42,877 nucleotides of DNA from an uncultured Trueperaceae bacterium (GTDB taxonomy: Bacteria; Deinococcota; Deinococci; Deinococcales; Trueperaceae), in contig CAJXOA010000017.1 in assembly GCA_913057685.1 (NCBI GenBank), positions 1 to 42,877 on the forward strand, read 5' to 3'. Position numbers and translations under genes: made by a program. The number at the start of each line of letters is the position of its first letter. The stretch's first letter is position 1. Below the pieces are notes generated by a model. That model had not been told where the DNA came from. It searched no databases and saw nothing but the letters and a program-made list of their open reading frames with translations. Below are positions 32,103-39,355 of this stretch, piece after piece.

Positions 32103-32791
32103 CCTGGTTCGACATCGAGTCGTACCTGCAGCACGACGATCGCGTCGTCGTTCCGCTTGGAAGCCTCGAACAACACGCCTACCTGAGCCTCGGCGTGGAC
32201 AACATCCTGTCGCAGAGGGTCGCTCTCGAGGCCGCCGAACCGCTCGGGGTGCCGGTCATGCCCGGCGTCAACTACGGCCTCACGCCGTACCAGACCGCGT
32301 GGCCCGGCACCCTGACCTTGCGCATGGACACGTACCTTTCCCTTCTCCGCGACCTGATGGACGGCCTCGCGCGGCAGGGGTTCCGGCGAATCCTCTTCGT
32401 GAACGGCCACGGCGGCAACGCGGGCGTACGCGGCCTGTTGCAGGAATGGATGATGGACCACCCCGGAACGAGCGTGCGCTGGCACGACTGGTGGAGCGCC
32501 CCACGGACGTGGGCGAAGGTGCAATCGATCGACCCGGCCGCTTCGCACGCCTCGTGGATGGAGACGTTCCCGTGGACGCGGGTCGACGGGGAGCGCGACG
32601 TCCCCACCACCGCGAAGCCTATGGTCGACTTCGACGTCCTCCGCGCCCTCGCGCCCAACGACGTACGCACCTACGTCGGGGACGGCAACATGGGAGGCGT
32701 CTACGCCAAGGCCGACGAGGTGATGCTGGAACTCTGGGAGGTCGGCGTCGCGGAAACCCGCGACGCCATCGAAGGACCGTGGAGCGCATGA
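32084..32791 (+). CDS. Creatininase-family metal-dependent amidohydrolase
   Basis: The 235-residue protein shows the creatininase fold motifs: PLGSLEQHAYLSLGVDN with Glu29, His31 and Asp39, NGHGGN with His109, and a later SWMET with Glu160. These match the two-metal site of the family. Members open cyclic or linear amides (creatinine, dehydro-inosose products, formamidopyrimidine-type compounds), so the exact substrate is open. ATG 32084 has GAAGGAGG shortly upstream (about 32071-32078) and overlaps the gntR end. The gene is followed with ATGA overlap by the reductase. Together with the M20 hydrolase it suggests that the imported solute contains an amide or lactam bond. Confidence 0.88.
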   Translation: MHVHDMTWFDIESYLQHDDRVVVPLGSLEQHAYLSLGVDNILSQRVALEAAEPLGVPVMPGVNYGLTPYQTAWPGTLTLRMDTYLSLLRDLMDGLARQGFRRILFVNGHGGNAGVRGLLQEWMMDHPGTSVRWHDWWSAPRTWAKVQSIDPAASHASWMETFPWTRVDGERDVPTTAKPMVDFDVLRALAPNDVRTYVGDGNMGGVYAKADEVMLELWEVGVAETRDAIEGPWSA

Positions 32792-33807
32792 GGACCCTCA
32801 TCTGGGGGGCGGGCGCGATCGGCGGAACGATCGGGGCGTACGCCCATGCCGCCGGGCACACCGTGACGCTCGTGGACACCGCAACGGACCACGTCGATGC
32901 GATTCGCCACGATGGCCTGTCGATCGAGGGGCCCGTCGACACGTTCGACGTACGGCTCCCCGCCTTCACCCCCGACGAACTCACCGGCACGTACGACGCG
33001 ATCCTTCTCTGCACCAAGGCACAGCACACCTCCGACGCACTGGACGCCCTGGAACCGTTCCTCCACGAGCACGGGTACGTCGCCTCGTTCCAGAACGGCT
33101 TGAACGAATGGACGATCGAGAAACGCGTCGGTCGCGAGCGTACCGTCGGTGCCTTCGTCAACTTCGGGGCCGACTACCTGGAGCCGGGACGGATTCACTT
33201 CGGGGGTCGGGGCACCGTGGCGATCGGCGAACTCGACGGTCGCACGACCGACCGCCTCATCGCCCTTCACGCCCTCGTGCGCACCTTCGATCCGGACACG
33301 CGGATCACCGACAACGTGTGGGGCTACCTGTGGGGCAAGATGGGGTACGGCGCGATGCTGTTCGCAAGTGCGCTCACCAACGAAAGCATCGCCGACGTCC
33401 TCGAGGCGCGCGACGTCCGCCCCCTCTTGGACGCCCTGGCCGACGAAGTGCTTCGGGTCGCGCACCACGAGGGGGTCATCCCCCTCGGCTTCAACGGCTT
33501 CGATCCCGTGGCCTTCGGTCCAGCGGGAACGACCTCCAGCCGAGCGGCCTCCTACGACGCGATGGTGAGGCACAACCGGGGCTCCGCCAAGACCCACAGC
33601 GGCGTGTGGCGCGACCTGGCGGTGCGCAAGCGCCGGACCGAAATCGACGCCCAGTTCGGTCCGATCGTCGCCCGCGCGAACGCCGCGGGGCTCCCCACGC
33701 CGACCCTGGAGCGCCTCGTCGCCCTGATCCACGACGTCGAGGAGGGGCGGCGCCCCCAGGCGTGGGACACGTTGCGCGCACTGACGGACGCCGCGGAGTT
33801 GGCATGA
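32788..33807 (+). CDS. Ketopantoate reductase-like (PanE/ApbA family) oxidoreductase
   Basis: The 339-residue protein starts with a Rossmann loop GAGAIGGTIG at residues 7-16, followed by LLCTKAQHTSDAL and SFQNGLNEW. The C-terminal helical domain contains the lysine in WGKMGYGAMLFASALTN and the HSGVWRDLAVRKRRTEIDAQ segment typical of the family. These enzymes reduce or oxidise 2-keto/2-hydroxy acids with NADP(H). A role in pantothenate synthesis is unlikely given the catabolic context; it more probably acts on a hydroxy acid released by the hydrolases. It is coupled by ATGA on both sides. The open frame further upstream is a shadow. Confidence 0.88.
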   Translation: MRTLIWGAGAIGGTIGAYAHAAGHTVTLVDTATDHVDAIRHDGLSIEGPVDTFDVRLPAFTPDELTGTYDAILLCTKAQHTSDALDALEPFLHEHGYVASFQNGLNEWTIEKRVGRERTVGAFVNFGADYLEPGRIHFGGRGTVAIGELDGRTTDRLIALHALVRTFDPDTRITDNVWGYLWGKMGYGAMLFASALTNESIADVLEARDVRPLLDALADEVLRVAHHEGVIPLGFNGFDPVAFGPAGTTSSRAASYDAMVRHNRGSAKTHSGVWRDLAVRKRRTEIDAQFGPIVARANAAGLPTPTLERLVALIHDVEEGRRPQAWDTLRALTDAAELA

Positions 33808-34577
33808 ACGTACGGTTCGACGGCGACGTCGTCCTGGTGACGGGCGCCGCGCACGGCTTCGGACGGGCGATCGCCCTCGCGTTCGCGGACGCCGGCGCGA
33901 ACGTGTTCGCCGCCGACGTCGCCGCTGACGGCCTCGCGCACACCGCGGAGATGGCCGACGCACGGGGGACCCACGTCGACGTCGCCGAGGTCGACGTCAC
34001 GCGCCGTGAAGCAGTCTCGGCGTGGATGGAGGGGGCCGCGGAGCGCCACGACCGCCTCGACGTGGTCGTCAACAACGCGGGCGGGGTCCTGGGCCAGACG
34101 GGACGCCCCGTCGAAACCGTGCCCGAATCCGACTGGCAGGCGATCTACGCCGTCAACGTGGATGCGGCCTTCCACACGACGTCGGTCGCCGCCCCCTGGT
34201 TCAAGCGTGCCCGGTCGGGTCGCATCGTCAACATCGCCAGCGGCGCAGGGCTCGGCGTCAGCCTCACCGGCATCCAAGCGTATGCCTCCGCGAAGGCCGC
34301 GCTCATCGGATTCACGCGCCAGATGGCGCACGAACTCGGGCCGTGGGGGGTAACGGTAAACGCCATCGCCCCCGGCTTCGTACGGTCCAACCCCACGACC
34401 GAACGGCAGTGGAACGACCTCGGAGAGGAGGGGCAGGCAAACCTCGTGGATTCCATCGCGCTCAAACGCCTCGGCACGGCGGAGGACATCGCACACGGCG
34501 TGCTCTTCCTCGCAAGCACGCAGAGCGCATGGATCACGGGGCAGGTCCTCTCGATCGACGGAGGTCACCGGCGATGA
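33804..34577 (+). CDS. SDR family oxidoreductase of the GntR cluster
   Basis: This 257-residue classical SDR has TGAAHGFGRA as cofactor loop (about 13-22), the NNAGG motif and a catalytic YASAK. The C-terminal WITGQVLSIDGG is typical of the FabG/2-hydroxy-acid type. It is a probable NAD(P)-dependent alcohol dehydrogenase working in the same pathway as the neighbouring ketopantoate-reductase-like enzyme. Start ATG 33804 overlaps the previous stop and the stop overlaps the next start, so it is produced as part of a coupled series. The substrate is not deducible from sequence. Confidence 0.9.
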   Translation: MNVRFDGDVVLVTGAAHGFGRAIALAFADAGANVFAADVAADGLAHTAEMADARGTHVDVAEVDVTRREAVSAWMEGAAERHDRLDVVVNNAGGVLGQTGRPVETVPESDWQAIYAVNVDAAFHTTSVAAPWFKRARSGRIVNIASGAGLGVSLTGIQAYASAKAALIGFTRQMAHELGPWGVTVNAIAPGFVRSNPTTERQWNDLGEEGQANLVDSIALKRLGTAEDIAHGVLFLASTQSAWITGQVLSIDGGHRR

Positions 34578-35971
34578 GGCCCGCCGCGCTCGACGCCGTC
34601 CTCGCCGACCTCCGCCAGCACGCCGCATCGCATCGTGCGTCGCTCACCGAATTCGTCGCCATCCCCTCGGTGTCGACCGATCCCTCGCACGCCGCAGACG
34701 TACGCCGTGCCGCGGAATGGGTTGCGGGACGCCTCGAACGCACCGGCGCGATGGACGTCAAGGTCGTCGAGACCCCTGGGCATCCCGCCGTCGTCGCGGA
34801 ATGGAACGGCGCCCCCGGTGCGCCGACCGTGACGGTCTACGGACACGCCGACGTCCAACCCCCGGACCCGTGGGAGGCCTGGGCGTCGCCGCCGTTCACC
34901 TTGAGCGAACGCGACGGACGCTGGTACGCCCGCGGGATCTCCGACGACAAGGGCTCCGCCCTCATCCCCCTCCTCGTCGCCGAGGCGTTCTTCCGTCACG
35001 GCGATCCCCCGGTCAACCTGCGCTTCCTGATCGAAACCGAGGAGGAGATCGGTAGTCCGCACCTCGGCGACGTGGTGCGGCGACACGCCGACCGCCTGGC
35101 GTGCGACATGGTCCTTTCCGCCGACGGTGGCATGTGGCGCGCAGACGTCCCGACGATTACGACGAGCACGCGCGGAATGGTCGGTCTGGAGGTTCGCGTG
35201 GACGGTCCGACGCAGGACCTACATTCCGGCCGACACGGCGGGGCGGTCCAGAATCCGCTGCACGCCCTCGCTGCCCTCGTCGCCGGCCTGCACGAGGACG
35301 GCCGCGTCGCGGTACCGGGGTTCTACGACGGCGTCGTGCCCCTCTCCCCCGAGCGAGCGACGCGACTCGGTACGCTTCCGCACGACGACGACCGCTACGC
35401 CGACGCGGTCGGAGTACCCGCCCTCCACGGCGAGCCGGGGTTCGGCACGCTGGCCCGCCAGTGGCACCGACCTACGCTGGAGGTCAACGGTATCGGTGGG
35501 GGCTACCAAGGCGCCGGAACGAAAACGATCGTCCCAGCTTCGGGATTCGCGAAACTGACCGCTCGGTTGGTGCCCGACCAGGATCCCGATCGCGTGGCAC
35601 GCGCTATCGAAAACCACCTCCAGGCGCGAGCTGGTGAGGGCGTGCGCGTGAGCGTCCAGCGGTCGGGTCCGGGCGCCCCTGCGTACGCCGTACGGGCCGA
35701 CCACCCCGGGCTGAGCATCGCCCGCGAGGTCCTCGAAACGGTCTTCGGGCGTCCCGCGGAGACGGTGGGGATGGGGGGCAGCGTTCCGATCGTCACGACC
35801 TTCCGCGACGTGTTGGGGGCCGATACCCTCTTCTTCTCCTTCAGCACGGCCGACGAGAACATCCACGCTCCGAACGAGTTCTACCGCCCCGAGCGGTTCG
35901 AGCTCGGCCTCGAGGCGTGGGCTCGGCTCTGGCACCGTCTCGCGGAATCGCCGTCCTCAACGTCGCCATGA
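34574..35971 (+). CDS. M20-family metallopeptidase / dipeptidase
   Basis: The 465-residue protein carries all five metal-ligand motifs of di-zinc M20 hydrolases. These are His91 in YGHADVQPP, the bridging Asp in ISDDKGS (about 124), Glu156-157 in ETEEEIGS, Asp184 in SADGG, and a C-terminal His in ENIHAPNEF. The inserted dimerisation domain lies around 200-330. It resembles the dipeptidase/carnosinase branch (PPDPWEAWASPPF). It would cleave a dipeptide or acyl-amino acid in the cytoplasm after import by the Dpp-type transporter. It starts at ATG 34574 overlapping the SDR stop and ends overlapping the RraA start. Confidence 0.92.
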   Translation: MRPAALDAVLADLRQHAASHRASLTEFVAIPSVSTDPSHAADVRRAAEWVAGRLERTGAMDVKVVETPGHPAVVAEWNGAPGAPTVTVYGHADVQPPDPWEAWASPPFTLSERDGRWYARGISDDKGSALIPLLVAEAFFRHGDPPVNLRFLIETEEEIGSPHLGDVVRRHADRLACDMVLSADGGMWRADVPTITTSTRGMVGLEVRVDGPTQDLHSGRHGGAVQNPLHALAALVAGLHEDGRVAVPGFYDGVVPLSPERATRLGTLPHDDDRYADAVGVPALHGEPGFGTLARQWHRPTLEVNGIGGGYQGAGTKTIVPASGFAKLTARLVPDQDPDRVARAIENHLQARAGEGVRVSVQRSGPGAPAYAVRADHPGLSIAREVLETVFGRPAETVGMGGSVPIVTTFRDVLGADTLFFSFSTADENIHAPNEFYRPERFELGLEAWARLWHRLAESPSSTSP

Positions 35972-36570
35972 CCGGACGGACACTTGGCGTGGAAGCGGTC
36001 GGCGACGCGCTCGTCGATGCGCTTCGTCCACACCTGGGGGACGGTGACCTCACGTGCATCCTCAGCGACCACGCCGACGTCCGCGTACTGGACGTCGACT
36101 GGAAGGCGCGGTTCGGCGCCCCCACCTTCGTGGGGCGCGCGCGGACGGTGCACACGAACGGCGGGGTCGCGCCGATTCGCACGATCGTTCCCACGTTGCG
36201 GCGCGGTGACGTCCTGGTCGTGCGCTCGAACCACCCTTCCGTCGCGGTGTTCGGCGACCGCCTCGCAGCCGCGGCGACCACTCGGGGCGTGGCGGGCGTC
36301 GTCATCGACGGCATGGTGCGCGACGTCGCCGCCCTGGAGGCGGGCACGCTTCCAGTGGTGGCGCGCGGCGTGCGACCGAACCGTAGCGACGCCGCTGCGG
36401 TAGGGACGCACGACACCAGACTCGCCATCGGCTCGACCTGGCTTGCGCCGCACGACCTCGTCGTCGGCGACCGCAACGGGGTCGTCGGGATTCCGGCGTC
36501 GTCGTTCGAGGCAATCTTCGACGGCCTGGACGGGTGGATCGATGCGGAGCAAACCGCTAGCGAGCGCTAA
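35968..36570 (+). CDS. RraA-like / HMG-aldolase family protein
   Basis: The 200-residue protein has the RraA fold signature: a GDVLVV strand, the FGDRLAAAATTRGVAGVVIDG helix-strand unit (residues about 98-118) and the catalytic MVRD with Arg and Asp. VVARG follows. Characterised members are 4-hydroxy-4-methyl-2-oxoglutarate/oxaloacetate aldolases or inhibitors of RNase E; in a catabolic operon the aldolase/decarboxylase role is more likely. It could split the keto acid made by the two dehydrogenases. It is the last gene of the coupled GntR operon. Its stop (TAA 36568-36570) directly abuts the truncated 3' end of the broken nuclease copy, an abrupt boundary. Confidence 0.85.
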   Translation: MTGRTLGVEAVGDALVDALRPHLGDGDLTCILSDHADVRVLDVDWKARFGAPTFVGRARTVHTNGGVAPIRTIVPTLRRGDVLVVRSNHPSVAVFGDRLAAAATTRGVAGVVIDGMVRDVAALEAGTLPVVARGVRPNRSDAAAVGTHDTRLAIGSTWLAPHDLVVGDRNGVVGIPASSFEAIFDGLDGWIDAEQTASER

Positions 36571-36877
36571 CGCCCGTCGACCTCGATGACCTCCAGGTCG
36601 GCCGATTCGACGGGGAGGCGAAGGGCCGTGGGGCGGGCGGGTCGACCCGGAAGGCGGCGGTCACGACCCCCTGGACGGTGGTGCGGCGGTTCTCGAGGGG
36701 GGAGGTGGGGCCGTCGCCCTGGACGGCGTGGATCGCCGTGGCGCCCGCCTCGCAGCGCGGGTCGAGGGCGGGGGGGTCCTGCGCGCAGGCGGCGGCGAGG
36801 AGGAGGCCGAGGGCGGCGGCGAGGACGGGTGGGGTGCGGTGCAGGGCGGTGCGGTGCGGTGGGGCGGGCCGCGGCAT
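36571..36877 (-). pseudogene. Broken copy of the nuclease lipoprotein gene
   Basis: This 5' fragment keeps a different signal peptide (LGLLLAAACAQ, lipid cysteine at residue 31). It then has about 45 residues identical to the intact gene at 25379-27385 (PPALDPRCEAG to VVTAAF). An internal deletion of about 230 bp then joins it, out of frame, to sequence matching 26871-26918 of the intact gene at lower identity. The rest of the gene, including the whole catalytic domain, is missing; homology stops where the RraA gene ends. It cannot make an active nuclease. A leaderless-type TACCGT box still precedes the ATG, so a short secreted peptide could still be expressed. Confidence 0.85.
36649..36775. 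repeat. 127-bp direct repeat, copy 2 (inside the broken nuclease copy)
   Basis: Identical over its whole length to 27157-27283, in the same orientation. It forms the right-hand bracket of the accessory catabolic cluster. Confidence 0.9.
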
Positions 36878-36883
36878 GGGGCG

Positions 36884-36889
36884 ACGGTA
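36884..36889 (-). promoter_or_regulatory. TANNNT -10-like box, leaderless arrangement (broken nuclease copy)
   Basis: TACCGT on the minus strand, then 6 nt, then ATG. This is the same geometry as before gdhA and the intact nuclease gene. Confidence 0.4.
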
Positions 36890-36977
36890 CCGCGCGGTCC
36901 GGCGGCCCGGGGCGACCCCTCGGCCGAGGTCACGTCGGAACGGGTCGATGTCCCTGGGCGGGGGGAGGCGCGGGTGC

Positions 36978-37008
36978 TACCCTGCCGGCGCATACCCCCA
37001 AGGGGTAT
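36978..37008 (+). promoter_or_regulatory. CsoR/CstR-like operator and candidate -10 box upstream of peroxiredoxin
   Basis: ATACCCC (36992-36998) and GGGGTAT (37002-37008) are perfect inverted arms around CAA. This G/C-tract flanked by ATA/TAT is the known shape of CsoR-family (copper or persulfide sensor) operators. A TACCCT -10-like box lies at 36978-36983; the -35 is poor. A 7-bp stem (37010-37016 with 37024-37030) follows before the ribosome-binding site. Confidence 0.55.
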
Positions 37009-37042
37009 CGGCGGGGTCGTTCCCCCCGCCCGAAAGGCCACC

Positions 37043-37738
37043 ATGTCCGATGCCACGTCCGATCCCATGTCCGATCCCCACGCCACGCCCGACGCGTCCC
37101 ACGGGCCGACCCTCCCGCGCCTGAACGAACCGGCGCCGGCGTTCACCGCCACGACCACGCAGGGCCGGATCGCCCTCTCCGACTACCGGGGGCACTGGGT
37201 CGTGCTGTTCAGCCACCCCGCCGACTTCACGCCCGTCTGCACCACCGAGTTCCTCGCCTTCGCCCGCGAAGCGAGCGCCTTCGAGGCGCGCGGCGCGAAG
37301 TTGATCGGGCTGTCGATCGACTCCGTCCACGCGCACCTGGCGTGGCTGAACGACCTCGAGCAGATGACCGGCGAGGAGGTCCCCTTCCCCGTCATCGCCG
37401 ACCTCGACATGAAGGTCTCGAACACGTTCGGCATGATCCACCCCGGCGCGTCGGAGACCGCCGCGGTCCGCGCGGTCTTCCTCATCGATCCCGAGGGGGT
37501 CCTGCGCGGCATGCTGTACTACCCGCTCAACGTCGGGCGCAGCATCCCCGAGGTCCTGCGCTTCCTCGACGCGCTGCAGTTCTCCGACGCGCAGGCGATG
37601 TCGACGCCCGCCGACTGGACGCCGGGCGACCCGGCGATCGTCAAGGCGCCGGCCACGATGGAGGAGATCCGCAACGACGACCCGTCCAAGTACCACGACT
37701 ACCGCCGCTGGTACCTGCGCCTGAACGAAGCCGGCTGA
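37043..37738 (+). CDS. 1-Cys peroxiredoxin (Prx6 type)
   Basis: The 231-residue protein has the thioredoxin-like peroxiredoxin core with the peroxidatic motif HPADFTPVCTTEF (Cys66). The Prx6-type C-terminal extension follows (IRNDDPSKYHDYRRWYLR). Cys66 is the only cysteine, so no resolving cysteine is present and an external thiol must recycle it. It reduces hydrogen peroxide and organic peroxides in the cytoplasm. ATG 37043 has AAAGG at about 37033-37037. The first 20 residues contain repeated MSD/TSDP units, and an internal ATG at 37067 is a possible alternative start. The CsoR-like site upstream suggests control by copper or reactive sulfur. An 11-bp terminator hairpin follows. Confidence 0.9.
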   Translation: MSDATSDPMSDPHATPDASHGPTLPRLNEPAPAFTATTTQGRIALSDYRGHWVVLFSHPADFTPVCTTEFLAFAREASAFEARGAKLIGLSIDSVHAHLAWLNDLEQMTGEEVPFPVIADLDMKVSNTFGMIHPGASETAAVRAVFLIDPEGVLRGMLYYPLNVGRSIPEVLRFLDALQFSDAQAMSTPADWTPGDPAIVKAPATMEEIRNDDPSKYHDYRRWYLRLNEAG

Positions 37739-37767
37739 CGCCGGCCCCCGCGACGACGCACCATGGC

Positions 37768-37793
37768 GACGGCCGCCCACCGGGGCGGCCGTC
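37768..37793. terminator. Hairpin between peroxiredoxin and livF
   Basis: GACGGCCGCCC (37768-37778) pairs perfectly with GGGCGGCCGTC (37783-37793) around ACCG. The two genes converge here, so it may terminate both. Confidence 0.7.
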
Positions 37794-37825
37794 TCCGTCG
37801 GGCGGGAGGGGGCGTGCGGCGCGCC

Positions 37826-38557
37826 TCAGACGTCGCCCAGGTACGCCTTCTTCATCGCCTCGTTGTGCAGCAGTTCCTGCGCCGGTCCGCTGAGCACCAC
37901 CTCGCCGGTCTGCAGCACGTAGCCGCGGTCGGCGATGGACAGCGCGACGTTCGCGTTCTGCTCGACGACGAAGACGCTGATCCCTTCGTCGTTGACGGTC
38001 TTGATGATCTCGAAGATCTTCTCGACGAACAGCGGCGCGAGGCCCATCGACGGTTCGTCCATCAGGATCAGTTTCGGGCGGCTCATCAACGCCCGCCCCA
38101 TCGCCAACATCTGTTGCTCGCCGCCGGACATGGTGCCGCCCTGCTGGTTCAGGCGTTCCCCGATGCGGGGGAACAGGTTCACGACGTAGTCGACGTCCTC
38201 GCGGATGCCCTTGCGGTCGTTGCGGAGGTACGCCCCCATCTCGAGGTTCTCGCGCACGGTCATCTTCGGGAAGATCCGCCGGTTCTCCGGCACGACCGCC
38301 ATGCCCCGCTCGATGCGTTGCGCGGTCGTGAGGGTGTCGGCCCGCTCCCCGCGGAACACCATCTCCCCCTCCGACACCCGCACGATCCCGAGGATCGTCT
38401 TGAGCGTCGTCGACTTGCCCGAGGCGTTCCCCCCGAGCAGGCACACCATCTCGCCGGGGTGGATGACCATGTCGACGTCGTGCAGCACCCGGATCGGCCC
38501 GTAGTGGGTGGTGACCTTGCGCAGCTCGAGCAGGGTCTCCTGCGCCGCGTCGCTCAT
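37826..38557 (-). CDS. livF: Branched-chain amino acid ABC transporter ATP-binding protein LivF
   Basis: The 243-residue ATPase has Walker A GGNASGKST (the usual P is N here), the LivF-type Q-loop region PENRRIFPKMTVRENL, signature MSGGEQQMLA and Walker B LILMDEPSMGLAP. The H-loop position is VVEQN, with Gln in place of the histidine, as is common in LivF. It powers uptake of leucine, isoleucine, valine or related solutes together with LivG. ATG 38557 overlaps the livG stop (ATGA). It is the last gene of the operon. Confidence 0.93.
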   Translation of the reverse strand: MSDAAQETLLELRKVTTHYGPIRVLHDVDMVIHPGEMVCLLGGNASGKSTTLKTILGIVRVSEGEMVFRGERADTLTTAQRIERGMAVVPENRRIFPKMTVRENLEMGAYLRNDRKGIREDVDYVVNLFPRIGERLNQQGGTMSGGEQQMLAMGRALMSRPKLILMDEPSMGLAPLFVEKIFEIIKTVNDEGISVFVVEQNANVALSIADRGYVLQTGEVVLSGPAQELLHNEAMKKAYLGDV

Positions 38558-39354
38558 GCCGCCCCCTCCTCGCTGGCGTCGTCGCTGCGCTTCCCGAGGT
38601 ACGCCTCGAGCACCGCGGGGTCGTTCACGACGTCCTCGTAGGCGCCTTCGGCGATCTTGCGGCCGTAATCGAGGACGATCACCCGGTCGCTGATCTCCCC
38701 GACGAGGTTCATCTTGTGCTCGACGAGCAGGATCGTGTAGCCGCCCTCGTCGCGCATGCGTCGGATGATCTGGGTGATCTCCTTCGTCTCCTTCGGGTTC
38801 ATGCCGGCGCTGGGCTCGTCGAGCAACAGCATCTTCGCGCCGGTCGCCATCGCGCGCGCCATCTCGGTCCGCCGCCGGTTCGCGTACGACAGCACGTACA
38901 CCGGTTGGTGCAGGCGGAAGCTCATCAGGCGCGGCCCGAAGAACGACAGCGCCTCGAGGGCGCGCTCGTGCATCACGCGTTCCGCCTCGCGGTAGCTGCG
39001 CGTCCGCAGGACCGCCTGCCACCACGGCACGTGCCGGCGGCGGTGCTGCGGGATCAGGACGTTCTCGAGGACCGAGAGGTTCGTGAACAGGCGCAGGTTC
39101 TGAAACGTCCGCGCGATGCCCGCGCCGACCACCTGGTCGGGCGACCGCCCGACCAGCGAGGTGCCTTCGAGTTGGATGTCGCCCTCGTCGGGCGTGTAGA
39201 CGCCGGTGATCAGGTTGAACAGGGTGGTCTTCCCCGCCCCGTTGGGCCCGATGACGCTGACGATCTCGCCGGGCTCGACGTCGAAACTCAGCTGGTGGGT
39301 GGCTTGCAGCCCCCCGAAGCTCTTGCTGACGTCGCGTACGCTCAACATCGACAC
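38554..39354 (-). CDS. livG: Branched-chain amino acid ABC transporter ATP-binding protein LivG
   Basis: The 266-residue ATPase shows Walker A GPNGAGKTT, a Q-loop with ARTFQNLRLF, a signature region written LSYANRRRTEMARAMA, which departs from the usual LSYGxQRRLE, and Walker B MLLLDEPSAGMNP with EHKM after it. It energises transport with LivF. GTG 39354 is preferred because GGGAGGG lies about 7 nt before it; ATG 39348 two codons later is the alternative. The open frame upstream is a shadow of the livM tail. The altered signature (Ala-Asn in place of Gly-Gln) is seen in some LivG proteins and need not be inactivating. Confidence 0.92.
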   Translation of the reverse strand: MSMLSVRDVSKSFGGLQATHQLSFDVEPGEIVSVIGPNGAGKTTLFNLITGVYTPDEGDIQLEGTSLVGRSPDQVVGAGIARTFQNLRLFTNLSVLENVLIPQHRRRHVPWWQAVLRTRSYREAERVMHERALEALSFFGPRLMSFRLHQPVYVLSYANRRRTEMARAMATGAKMLLLDEPSAGMNPKETKEITQIIRRMRDEGGYTILLVEHKMNLVGEISDRVIVLDYGRKIAEGAYEDVVNDPAVLEAYLGKRSDDASEEGAA

Positions 39355-39355
39355 G

